Source: QHXW01 sp035297145 (GTDB taxonomy: Bacteria > Acidobacteriota > Terriglobia > Bryobacterales > Bryobacteraceae). Taken from it: a DNA stretch of 64,000 nt. Each line of letters opens with the position of its first letter. The stretch's first letter is position 1. Location of the stretch: contig DATGZN010000106.1 in NCBI GenBank assembly GCA_035297145.1, positions 1-64,000 of the forward strand, in the 5' to 3' direction. Below are positions 24,206-31,933 of the stretch, piece after piece. Under the pieces are notes generated by a model. That model ran no database searches, was not told the DNA's origin, and saw only the letters and a program-made list of their open reading frames with translations. A program made the position numbers and the translations under genes.

Positions 24206-24478
24206 TTAGGCGGAGGCTTGTCTTGCGGAGTAAGCTTCGATGGAACGAATCACTTGATCGACGGCCGCACGGCGCATACGAAGCCGGGCCAGTTCCTGCT
24301 CAGGTACCAGCGACGACTCGTGCGATGAAGAACGCAAGGTGCCATAGCAGGGCTTCTGGAAGCGGCGATAATCTTCGAGAACCCGAATCAACGTGTTACC
24401 GCGCTCCTTTCTCTCGTAAAGCTCTCCTAGTGCGTGTGCGATAGAGTTGTCGAGCTTGGCGGTTGATTTGCGTGGCAT
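24206..24478 (-). CDS. small hypothetical helical protein
   Basis: The 90-residue frame encodes a charged, mostly helical protein (STAKLDNSIAHALGELYERK, LARLRMRRAAVDQVIRSIEA). Its end resembles the helix of the GRPP protein at 13901 (IDEAILSLERLAA), but it lacks the GRPP tail. A GGAGG occurs 14 bases before the ATG, too far to be convincing. The opposite strand offers only low-quality frames. It is probably real, but unrecognised. Confidence 0.5.
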   Translation of the reverse strand: MPRKSTAKLDNSIAHALGELYERKERGNTLIRVLEDYRRFQKPCYGTLRSSSHESSLVPEQELARLRMRRAAVDQVIRSIEAYSARQASA

Positions 24479-24644
24479 ACGTTTTTTCCGATCCTCCAGT
24501 CAGTTAATTCCGATAGTGATAAGATATACCCGATCCGATGGGTAATTGCAATAGTTTTCTTTCGTAAATACAAGAAATCACGCGACATAACTCAGCTTGC
24601 GCCGGTGCCGTACACCTCTGTTACGTGTAAGATATTCACCTGAC

Positions 24645-24672
24645 TTGACTTAGATTGGTTTGTCCCTATGCT
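24645..24672 (+). promoter_or_regulatory. promoter for gmd
   Basis: TTGACT (24645-24650), a 16-base spacer and TATGCT (24667-24672) place the transcription start near 24679, about seven bases before the GTG start of gmd. The mRNA would be almost leaderless, which fits the lack of a Shine-Dalgarno sequence. Confidence 0.5.
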
Positions 24673-24685
24673 AATCTGAAACCCT

Positions 24686-25687
24686 GTGACGGCACCCAAA
24701 GCGCTCATTACGGGGATCACGGGGCAGGACGGATCGTATCTGGCCGAATTATTAGTTGAAAAAGGCTACCAGGTACATGGAATCGTGCGGCGCGTAGCCA
24801 TTGAGGACCCGGAGCACCGGCTGACGCGGCTGGAAGCCATCCGCTCACGGATCAAGCTGCATGCTGCGTCGCTCGAAAGTTATGCCAGCATTCACCAGGT
24901 AGTGGCGAACGTCGGGCCGGACGAGTGCTACCACCTGGCGGCGCAGAGCTTCGTCAGTTATTCGTTTGACGACGAGTTCTCAACCCTCAACGCCAACATC
25001 AACGGAACCCATTTCATGCTCGCCGCGCTGAAAAGTCTGGCGCCGCGGTGCCGTTTCTATTTCGCCGGATCGAGCGAGATGTTCGGAAAAGCGGAGGAGG
25101 TTCCGCAAAACGAGCGCACGCGATTCCATCCGCGTTCGAGTTACGGCATCAGCAAGGTGGCGGGTTTCGAGCTGACGCGGAACTATCGCGAGGCGTACGG
25201 ATTACACGCGTCGAGTGGCATCCTCTTCAACCACGAATCACCGCGGCGCGGGTTCGAATTCGTTACTCGGAAGATTACGTCGGGAGTAGCGCGCATCGCC
25301 GCCGGGCGCTCGCGGGAGCTGCGGCTGGGGAACCTGGAGGCCAAACGTGACTGGGGTCATGCGCGCGAATACGTGGAAGCCATGTGGCGGATGCTGCAGC
25401 AGGACTCACCCGACGATTACGTGATCGCTACCGGCGAGACGCATACGGTGCGCGAATTTGCGGAGGTGGCCTTCGTGCACGCCGGCCTCGACTATCGCGA
25501 ATATGTAGTGCCCGATCCGGACCTGTTCCGTCCGGCGGAGGTCAATCTGCTGCAAGGTGATGCGGCGAAAGCCAGGAAGCATCTCGGGTGGACGCACCGT
25601 GTAGCGTTCCAAGTGCTGGTGCGTGAAATGGTGGAAGCCGATTGCCGCGCCCTGGGAGTCGAACCCAAGGGTGTGGCGAGCGCGTAA
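24686..25687 (+). CDS. gmd: GDP-mannose 4,6-dehydratase
   Basis: Gmd converts GDP-mannose to GDP-4-keto-6-deoxymannose, the first step towards GDP-fucose, GDP-rhamnose and related sugars. The short-chain dehydrogenase features are present: dinucleotide loop GITGQDGSYL, substrate-binding ESYASIHQVV, catalytic GSSEMFG and SSYGISK (Tyr-x3-Lys), and the Gmd-typical NHESPRRGFEFVTRKIT. At 333 residues it is slightly shorter than the usual 340-370. The start is GTG. It is isolated here rather than in the polysaccharide cluster 32 kb away, but could feed it. It converges with the gene at 25691. Confidence 0.92.
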   Translation: MTAPKALITGITGQDGSYLAELLVEKGYQVHGIVRRVAIEDPEHRLTRLEAIRSRIKLHAASLESYASIHQVVANVGPDECYHLAAQSFVSYSFDDEFSTLNANINGTHFMLAALKSLAPRCRFYFAGSSEMFGKAEEVPQNERTRFHPRSSYGISKVAGFELTRNYREAYGLHASSGILFNHESPRRGFEFVTRKITSGVARIAAGRSRELRLGNLEAKRDWGHAREYVEAMWRMLQQDSPDDYVIATGETHTVREFAEVAFVHAGLDYREYVVPDPDLFRPAEVNLLQGDAAKARKHLGWTHRVAFQVLVREMVEADCRALGVEPKGVASA

Positions 25688-25690
25688 GCC

Positions 25691-26182
25691 TTACTCCTGT
25701 TGCTCAAACAACCCGATTTGTTCCTTGGGAACCTCTTTGCGCCGGCGGCGGGTCAATGGGCTGCCCACTACCCCCAGCACGTGGAACTCGCTCAGCGCCT
25801 CGCGCGGACAGAAGATACGCTGATTGTTGGAATAAGGCTCCGGGGGGATGAAAGTAAACCCGTATTGATCGAGTCGCAGGAGGTTGTTGGAAAGGATGCC
25901 ATCCATGACTTCGCCGTCACGGAAGCGCATGCGGACCCAGAGGCCATCCATTTTCGGCCTGGTGTGGAAGACACGCGACTCGGGCTCGGCCTCAGCGCCC
26001 TCAAAATCTTTAACAAAACAAACGGTTTTGATCTCGCGGTAGGGTACCACGGTGACGGTTCCCTCGGGCTTCAGCAGTTCCAACCCGGCTGGTAACAGGT
26101 AGGATTGCGGATTGACGAATCCCGTGAGAGGTTCGCGGTCGAAGCGCCGGACCAGTACCTTCTTGGTTGTGGACCCTGCCAA
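25691..26182 (-). CDS. conserved hypothetical, small beta-rich protein
   Basis: The 163-residue protein has two similar beta segments: KVLVRRFDREPLTGFVNPQS followed by VTVVPYREIKTVCFVKDF, and GLWVRMRFRDGEVMDGILSN. This resembles the small cytoplasmic DUF6982-like or PilZ-neighbouring proteins found widely in Acidobacteria. The C-terminus is basic (LTRRRRKEVPKEQI). No catalytic motif is evident. It is divergent from xerD with 59 bases between, and its stop is 3 bases from the gmd stop. Confidence 0.6.
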   Translation of the reverse strand: MAGSTTKKVLVRRFDREPLTGFVNPQSYLLPAGLELLKPEGTVTVVPYREIKTVCFVKDFEGAEAEPESRVFHTRPKMDGLWVRMRFRDGEVMDGILSNNLLRLDQYGFTFIPPEPYSNNQRIFCPREALSEFHVLGVVGSPLTRRRRKEVPKEQIGLFEQQE

Positions 26183-26241
26183 TCGTCACCTTGTAACTAA
26201 ACTGTTTCAAACATTTTCGCGGATATTGTATCATTGGCACA

Positions 26242-27165
26242 ATGTCCGACGGCTCAACAAGCGAAATGGCCAGTGTGCGCCAGGGCCCTTGGGCAAATCA
26301 GATCACGGAATTCCTCAGTTTCTGTAAGATAGAAAAGGGGTTAGCTGCGAACTCGCTGTCCGCATATGCAGCCGACCTGGAGCGCTTCAACGTTTACGGC
26401 AGCCTTCATCCGTCCGGGAATCATACGGATACGGTACACCAGTATTTGAATTCGCTATACAAGTCGAAACTGAGCAGCCGTTCCATTGCCCGGCATCTGG
26501 CTACGTTACGCAATTTTTACGGTTTTCTGCTCCGGGAAGGGCAAGTGAAGAGCGACCCGACCGAGAACGTGCGCACGCCAAAGCAGTGGAAGACGATACC
26601 TAAGTTTTTGAATCTAAGTCAAATCGACAAGATTCTGCAGGCGCCGGACGCGTCCTTGCCGACCGGGATTCGGGACAGGGCGATGCTCGAACTGCTGTAT
26701 GCCTCCGGGCTGCGGGTTTCGGAGCTATGCCGGGTAGGGATTTCAGATCTGAACCTGGAGCTGGGGATTCTGCGGACCACGGGGAAGGGAAATAAGCAGC
26801 GAGTGGTACCGGTGGGCCGGTCGGCGGTGGGGGCGGTGCGGCGGTATCTGGAGTCTGCCCGAGGGCGGATTTTGAAGGGCCGAGGCAGCCGGTATCTGTT
26901 TGTGACCGCGCGGGGCGGGGCGATGACGCGCCAGGCATTCTGGAAGCTGCTCGGGGTACACGGCAAGCGGGCGGGAATTTTTCGGAATCTGAGCCCGCAC
27001 GTGGTCCGGCATAGTTTCGCGACGCATCTGCTCGAAGGCGGCGCCGACCTGCGCAGCGTACAAACCATGCTCGGCCATGCGGACATTTCGACCACGCAGA
27101 TCTACACACACGTCATGCGAACCCGGTTGCGCAAGACTCTGGACGAACATCATCCGCGTGCCTGA
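26242..27165 (+). CDS. xerD: tyrosine site-specific recombinase, XerD-like
   Basis: XerC/XerD resolve chromosome dimers at dif. The 307-residue protein has an N-terminal core-binding (SAM-like) domain (about 15-105) and a catalytic domain with the full set: R158 (SGLRVSELC), K182 (GKGNKQR), H253 and R256 (SPHVVRHSFATHL), H279 (MLGHADISTT) and Y288 (QIYTHV). Length and motifs match housekeeping Xer proteins rather than phage integrases, and no att sites or phage genes are nearby. XerD rather than XerC is a best guess. The next gene starts eight bases downstream. Confidence 0.85.
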   Translation: MSDGSTSEMASVRQGPWANQITEFLSFCKIEKGLAANSLSAYAADLERFNVYGSLHPSGNHTDTVHQYLNSLYKSKLSSRSIARHLATLRNFYGFLLREGQVKSDPTENVRTPKQWKTIPKFLNLSQIDKILQAPDASLPTGIRDRAMLELLYASGLRVSELCRVGISDLNLELGILRTTGKGNKQRVVPVGRSAVGAVRRYLESARGRILKGRGSRYLFVTARGGAMTRQAFWKLLGVHGKRAGIFRNLSPHVVRHSFATHLLEGGADLRSVQTMLGHADISTTQIYTHVMRTRLRKTLDEHHPRA

Positions 27166-27173
27166 CTAATTTC

Positions 27174-28640
27174 ATGAGCGACTACATGTTCATGTTGGAG
27201 AGCCACTTGAACGCGGACCAGAACCGCGCGGTGGCGGAGGTGCAGGCGGCGGCCAGCCACGCCAACTTGAACCTGTTTCTTGCAGGCGGCGCGATGCGAG
27301 ACATGCTGGGCGGTTTTCCGCTGCGTGACCTGGACTTCGTGGTGGAAGGCAACGCGTTGAAGCTCGGCAAAGCGGTGGCGGAAAAGGGCGGCGCCCGCAT
27401 CCTCTCGATCGACGAGAACCGGCGCGTGGTGGATCTTTTGTTTCCGGGCGCGGTGACGGCTGAGATCGGCATGTCGCGCACGGAGAAGTTCGCGAAGCCT
27501 GGCGGCAAACCGCAGGTGACGGCGGCATTCATTCAAGACGATCTGCGCCGGCGCGACTTGACGATGAATGCGATCGCGCTGTCGCTGAACCGCGGCTCCA
27601 AGGGCTTACTGATCGATCCGACGAACGGCCTGGCGGATTTGAGCGCGCGCGAGCTGCGCGCCACGCACTCCTATGCATTCTATGAAGACCCGGCGCGATT
27701 ATTGCGGCTGATCCGGTTCCGCGTGAGGTTCGGTTTCACCGTGGAGGAGCGAACGCAGCGGCAATACGACAACGCTCGCGAAGCGGAACTCGAAAAACTG
27801 ATCACGGGCCGGACGTTGTACGAAGAGCTGCGCAACATTGCCGAGGAGCCGAATGCAGGCGAGATCATGAAGGAACTGGAGCAGGCGCGTCTGCTGGAGA
27901 TCTTCTCAGCGGCGCTGGTAGGGCCGAAGCTCAGCGTTCCTTCGATTGCGAAACTGGAGAAGTTGCGCAAGCTGCTGCCGGCCGGTAACGGGATCCGTCC
28001 GGCGGGCACAGGGCCGTTTTTGTTCGTGCTCACGGAGAAAATGACGGCGCGCGAGAGGACCGATTTGATCCGCACGCTGGAGATGCACAGGACGGAAGTG
28101 GACCTGTGGCAGAAACTCGAGCCGCGCGCGAAGAAACTGGAGCACGCCCTGAAGTCGGCGCGATTGAAGCAGCCGTCGCAAGTTTATCAGGCGTTAGTGA
28201 AGGCGCCCGGCGATGAGCTGCTCTTTCTGCTCTATCGATCGCAACAGCGTACGGTGCAGGACCGGATACGGAACTATTTACAGAAGTATTACCCGACGGC
28301 GCTGGAAGTCACGGATGCGGATGTTGAGAAGGCCGGCGCGAAGCCGGGCACGCCGAAGTACCAGAAGTTGAAAGACGAGCTGATCACCCAGCGGCTGAAC
28401 ACGCGAAAGAAGCCGGCGCCGCCTCCGCCACCGGAACCAGCGGTGAGTGCCGGACCGGGACGACCGCCTGGCCCTGGACGGCCTCCTGGCCCTCCGCGGC
28501 CTGCCGGGCCTCCTCCGCCACCAATTGGACAGCCCGGTCCTGGACGGCCTGGCGGGCAAACTGGACCTGGAAGACCGGCGGGGCAGACTGGACCTGGAAG
28601 ACCTGCGGGGCAGACTGCGCCGGGCCGCAAGGCTTCGTAG
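27174..28640 (+). CDS. CCA-adding/poly(A) polymerase-type nucleotidyltransferase with Pro/Gly-rich tail
   Basis: The class II nucleotidyltransferase head is clear: LFLAGGAMRDMLGG, the metal-binding LRDLDFVVEG, the second Asp in NRRVVDLLFPG, DDLRRRDLTMNAIAL and the RLLRLIRFRVRFGF brace helix. The family adds CCA to tRNA or A-tails to RNA; the class cannot be resolved by eye. After a helical region to about residue 415, the last ~70 residues are low complexity with repeats such as GPGRPAGQT. This tail is not part of the enzyme family and is probably disordered. It is coupled to xerD with an eight-base gap. Confidence 0.82.
   Translation: MSDYMFMLESHLNADQNRAVAEVQAAASHANLNLFLAGGAMRDMLGGFPLRDLDFVVEGNALKLGKAVAEKGGARILSIDENRRVVDLLFPGAVTAEIGMSRTEKFAKPGGKPQVTAAFIQDDLRRRDLTMNAIALSLNRGSKGLLIDPTNGLADLSARELRATHSYAFYEDPARLLRLIRFRVRFGFTVEERTQRQYDNAREAELEKLITGRTLYEELRNIAEEPNAGEIMKELEQARLLEIFSAALVGPKLSVPSIAKLEKLRKLLPAGNGIRPAGTGPFLFVLTEKMTARERTDLIRTLEMHRTEVDLWQKLEPRAKKLEHALKSARLKQPSQVYQALVKAPGDELLFLLYRSQQRTVQDRIRNYLQKYYPTALEVTDADVEKAGAKPGTPKYQKLKDELITQRLNTRKKPAPPPPPEPAVSAGPGRPPGPGRPPGPPRPAGPPPPPIGQPGPGRPGGQTGPGRPAGQTGPGRPAGQTAPGRKAS
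28545..28625 (+). repeat. in-gene tandem repeats encoding the GPGRPxGQT tail
   Basis: Imperfect units of about 27 bases (around GGGCAGACTGGACCTGGAAG) encode GPGRPGGQT, GPGRPAGQT, GPGRPAGQT and a shortened end. The unit keeps the reading frame, so copy number can vary without disrupting the gene. Confidence 0.7.
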
Positions 28641-28849
28641 GGGTCTGCAACGGGCAATTCGGCGGGAGAATCTAGCGGAACCCGTGAGGGCAATTCGGGT
28701 ACAGGCAACGAAATTCCGGACCGGGCAGGCAACCGTTTCCGTGAGTTTGTTCGACTGAATTTCGAAGCCAGTCCCCGAATTGCGTCGTGTGCACCCTGGG
28801 AGATCGTACTTTCAAGAAAGCCAGCAGCCGAATTGCGGCGTAACTCACG

Positions 28850-29998
28850 ATGAAAACTTTGAAGCTCGGAATTGCCGGGGCGGGGTTCGCCGCGCGGTTC
28901 CATCTGGAGAATCTGCCTGAAGCGGGCGTCGAAGTGGTTGGTGTGACGTCGGCGCGCGAGGAGAGCCGGGACGCGTTCGCGGCGAAGCACAAGCTGCGGG
29001 CGTTTGCGTCGGTGGAAGAGATGCTGCCCGAGATCGATGTGCTGGACATCTGTACGCCGCCATCATCGCACCAGCAGTACATTCTGGCGGCGGCGCGCGC
29101 GGGTAAGCACGTGATTGTCGAGAAACCGCTGACGGGATTCTACGGCTCGCCGGAGAAAACGAGCAAGCGCGAGATGCTGGATGCGGTGGTCGCCTCGGGG
29201 CGCGAGCTGTTGGATGCGGTGCGCGGCGCGGGCATTACGCTGGGCTACGCGGAGAATTTCGTTTACGCGCCTTCGGTGCAGAAGGAGCGCGAGATCATCG
29301 AAAAATCGCGGGCGCAGATACTGCGGATGCAGGGCGAGGAGTCGCACAACGGCTCACACTCGCCGGTTTACGGGATCTGGAGCGTGCAGGGCGGCGGGTC
29401 CCTGATCGCGAAGGGGTGCCATCCGCTGGGTGCGATTCTGTATCTGAAGCGCAAGGAAGGGCTGGCGCGGATGGGACGGCCGCTGCGACCGGCGTCGGTT
29501 TCGGCGCGCACGCATTCGATCACGAGCATTCCAGGGTTTGAGGATCGCGGGTTCCTGCGGACGAAGTATCAGGACACGGAAGATTACGCGTTGCTGCATG
29601 TGACATTCGAGGATGGGACAGTGGCGGATGTGACAGCGTCAGAACTGGTGATGGGCGGGATCTACGATTACGTGGAGGTGTTCGCCAACAATCATCGGAC
29701 GCGGTGCCGCATCAGCCCGGTGAGCGTGCTGGATGTCTACAATCCGCGGCACGAACAGTTCAAGGACATTTATCTCGTGGAGAAGATCAGCTCAAACGAG
29801 GGCTGGATTCCGGCGTCGCCCGAAGAGGGATGGAGCCTGGGCTACGGGCGTGAGCTGCGGAACTTCATTGAGTGCGTGCGCGAGGGCCGGACTCCGGAGA
29901 GCGATGTGGAACTGGCGCTGGATGTGACGCTGACAATTTACGCGGGATATGTTTCGGCCGAGGAGATGGGGCGGGAGGTGGAGGTGAGGCGGGTGTGA
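28850..29998 (+). CDS. Gfo/Idh/MocA-family oxidoreductase
   Basis: The 382-residue cytoplasmic protein has the N-terminal dinucleotide-binding fold (LKLGIAGAGFAARFH, VLDICTPPSSH) and the family signature EKPL (KHVIVEKPLTGFYG) before the C-terminal substrate domain (VQGGGSLIAKGCHPLGAILY). These enzymes oxidise or reduce sugars, inositols or related alcohols with NAD(P). The substrate is not identifiable. It is a single gene with 209 bases upstream, where GGGCAATTCGG occurs twice (28652 and 28688). Confidence 0.85.
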   Translation: MKTLKLGIAGAGFAARFHLENLPEAGVEVVGVTSAREESRDAFAAKHKLRAFASVEEMLPEIDVLDICTPPSSHQQYILAAARAGKHVIVEKPLTGFYGSPEKTSKREMLDAVVASGRELLDAVRGAGITLGYAENFVYAPSVQKEREIIEKSRAQILRMQGEESHNGSHSPVYGIWSVQGGGSLIAKGCHPLGAILYLKRKEGLARMGRPLRPASVSARTHSITSIPGFEDRGFLRTKYQDTEDYALLHVTFEDGTVADVTASELVMGGIYDYVEVFANNHRTRCRISPVSVLDVYNPRHEQFKDIYLVEKISSNEGWIPASPEEGWSLGYGRELRNFIECVREGRTPESDVELALDVTLTIYAGYVSAEEMGREVEVRRV

Positions 29999-30035
29999 GG
30001 TCGAGGTCTGGCGATTGTCCAGGTATGCTCGCGCA

Positions 30036-30779
30036 TCACTTGGGATCAGTGCCTGTTGCGGCACTAAGACCGAAATATTGAAGTGGGGAACAACGCGAGC
30101 CCTCACATCGAACATACATGTGAAGCGCCAGAGAGGTAGGGGTCAAGTGAGCAACGAGACTCCTATCGGTCATATCGAACCCTCCGTGCTCCAGCAGTTC
30201 AAGTGCGCGGAGGTGATCAAGTTCGCGATCGAGCCTGTGTACGTCGTCCTGCCCAGCTAACTCAACAACCTGTTGGAGCGTTGCTACGAGGTCTCGTGCG
30301 AATATGAGGCCGTTGGGAGCTGCCGCCTTCTCGGCTCGCTAACAGGCGTACCGAAGAATCTTGGCCTGCATCTTAGTCATGCCGGACAACAGATTGACGA
30401 AAAGCAAATTACTGTCGTCATCCCCGGACTCAGAACACGATGATGACAGGAGGCCGGCCCACATTTCTTGCACCTCGGAATCGTCAATCCAAGAGCCTTC
30501 ACTGAGGATCGTACCTACGAGCCGCGGATGCGCGTGCACTCCCGGTGCAGCGCCACTTTCAGACAATTTCCGTTCGGTCGCTTGGACGATCACAGCCAAG
30601 TTTTGGGTCCTCCAGTGGTGCACTCGATCCCGAAACCATAGTCCGTACTCCTCAGCTGCAGGTAAACAGATGCGGCTCAGGACCGCCGCAATTCCGTCGA
30701 CCGTCGCGCAAGTGGCCTTCTCGACTGCCTTACCTATTGGTTGAATGCCAAGAATATCTAGGCTTTCTTTTTCAGACAT
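30036..30779 (-). pseudogene. Abi-alpha (DUF4393) gene interrupted by an in-frame amber codon
   Basis: The frame from ATG 30779 runs 146 codons to a TAG at 30339-30341, then continues in the same frame for another 100 codons to TGA at 30036-30038. Both halves read as one DUF4393/Abi-alpha protein: VDGIAAVLSRICLPAAEEYG, HPRLVGTILSEGSWIDDSEV, QEMWAGLLSS before the stop, and LDHLRALELLEHGGFD, LTPTSLALHMYVRCEG, SPLQYFGLS after it. Abi-alpha proteins are associated with abortive phage infection. Either the gene is inactivated by one nonsense mutation, the codon is read through, or it is a sequencing error. It is divergent from the DUF433 antitoxin gene. Confidence 0.8.
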
Positions 30780-30869
30780 GCTGCCTGCCAGCCGAGCCGA
30801 TTTACTTGATAAACGATTATAGTCTCATCATGTCCGGATCGGATCACGTTTACAATATAGTCAGACCGT

Positions 30870-31100
30870 ATGCCGGAACTGGATCGCATTACGCGGGACG
30901 CTCAGATCATGGGAGGCAAGCCATGCCTGCGCGGGATGCGCGTGACGGTGGGGACCATTGTGGGGCTGGTGGCCACGGGCCACTCGCACGCTGAGATCCT
31001 AGCTGCCTATCCGTACCTCGAAGAGGAAGACATCCGGCAAGCGCTGGCCTATGCTGCCTGGCGAGTTGAGGAGATCGAAGTGCCACTGCCGGGCAGATGA
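30870..31100 (+). CDS. DUF433-family antitoxin
   Basis: The 76-residue protein is a typical DUF433 member: LDRITRDAQIMGGKPCLRGM, RVTVGTIVGLVATGHSHAEI and LAAYPYLEEEDIRQALAYAA. This small helix-turn-helix family serves as the VapB-like antitoxin to DUF5615 PIN-like toxins. Its stop overlaps the toxin start by four bases (ATGA), the usual coupling. The 90-base divergent region shared with the Abi-alpha gene contains TACAAT and repeated TATAGTC elements that may serve as promoter and operator. Confidence 0.88.
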   Translation: MPELDRITRDAQIMGGKPCLRGMRVTVGTIVGLVATGHSHAEILAAYPYLEEEDIRQALAYAAWRVEEIEVPLPGR

Positions 31101-31459
31101 AGCTGCTCATCGACATGAACTTGAGCCCTTTGTGGGTTCCGTTCTTGGCTGAGCATGGCATCGAAGCGGTTCACTGGTCCTTGGTTGGGCCGGTTTCCGC
31201 GCCGGACTCCGAGATTCTGCACTATGCCGACGTGCACGGTTACGTCATCTTCACCCACGATCTAGATTTCGGCGCGCTTTTGGCCAGGCGCAAAACCAGC
31301 GGACCGAGTGTGATCCAGCTGAGGTCGCAAGAAGTGCTACCTTCGAGCATCGGTGGCGCGGTATTGCGTGCGATTCGAGCTGCCGACGCTCATCTCAAAC
31401 AGGGCGCGCTGGTGACCGTGGATCCTGTTCAGGAGCGGATTAGGGTGTTGCCGATCTAG
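31097..31459 (+). CDS. DUF5615-family PIN-like toxin
   Basis: The 120-residue protein has the PIN-like acidic residues in LLIDMNLSP at the start and in VIFTHDLDFGALLA, with the typical ending LVTVDPVQERIRVLPI. Members are predicted ribonucleases and form toxin-antitoxin pairs with DUF433 proteins; here the antitoxin gene overlaps upstream. A target is not known. The module adjoins an Abi-alpha gene, suggesting a small defence or addiction locus. Confidence 0.86.
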   Translation: MKLLIDMNLSPLWVPFLAEHGIEAVHWSLVGPVSAPDSEILHYADVHGYVIFTHDLDFGALLARRKTSGPSVIQLRSQEVLPSSIGGAVLRAIRAADAHLKQGALVTVDPVQERIRVLPI

Positions 31460-31582
31460 CTCGCTACCCTACGCGAAGCGGCATTCGTGCCCGATGCAAA
31501 GAGTGGCGCAATCCCTTTGTCGCAGTCGAAGAAAAAAGACATTGCGCTCGGGGCTGCCCTCATATAGAATGTCTGTACGAAG

Positions 31583-31915
31583 ATGCCGCCGTCCTCCACC
31601 TCTCTGCTGCAAGGCACGCTGGACGTCCTGATCCTGAAGGTTCTGGCACTGGAGCCGATGCACGGGCTCGGAATATCGAGGCGCATCGCGCAAGTCACTG
31701 GGGGAACGTTCCAGGTGAAGCCGGGATCGCTGTTCCCGGCGCTGCATCGCATGGAAGAAGCCGGCTGGTTGAGTTCTGCGTGGGGCGATTCGGCGAATAA
31801 CCGGCGAGCCAAATTCTACCGGCTCACGAAAACGGGGCGGCGGCAGCTCAAAGAAGAGGCCGATCAGTGGGCGCGTATCTCGGCGGCGATGGCGAGCGCG
31901 CTCGAAACGCCCTAG
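31583..31915 (+). CDS. PadR-family transcriptional regulator
   Basis: The 110-residue protein has the PadR winged helix: LLQGTLDVLILKVLALEPMH, GLGISRRIAQ, FQVKPGSLFPALHRMEEAGW and RRAKFYRLTKTGRRQLKEEA. In Acidobacteria such regulators commonly precede the large orphan permease genes, as here with 18 bases between. It most likely represses its own operon and responds to a drug-like or lipid ligand. Upstream, TAGAAT at 31565 is a weak -10 candidate. Confidence 0.9.
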   Translation: MPPSSTSLLQGTLDVLILKVLALEPMHGLGISRRIAQVTGGTFQVKPGSLFPALHRMEEAGWLSSAWGDSANNRRAKFYRLTKTGRRQLKEEADQWARISAAMASALETP

Positions 31916-31933
31916 TCCAATCGAGGAGCGACT

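Noticed and set aside
26242..27165. Tyrosine recombinase as a marker of an integrated element
   Set aside because: Motifs and length fit housekeeping Xer recombinases; no att repeats, tRNA or phage genes are nearby.
28490..28640. Repetitive DNA as a possible CRISPR array
   Set aside because: The repeats are contiguous, in frame and encode a Pro/Gly-rich protein tail; there are no spacers.
30015..30260. 81-codon plus-strand frame near the Abi-alpha gene
   Set aside because: It lies antisense to the second half of the amber-interrupted Abi-alpha gene, which explains the coding appearance of the region.
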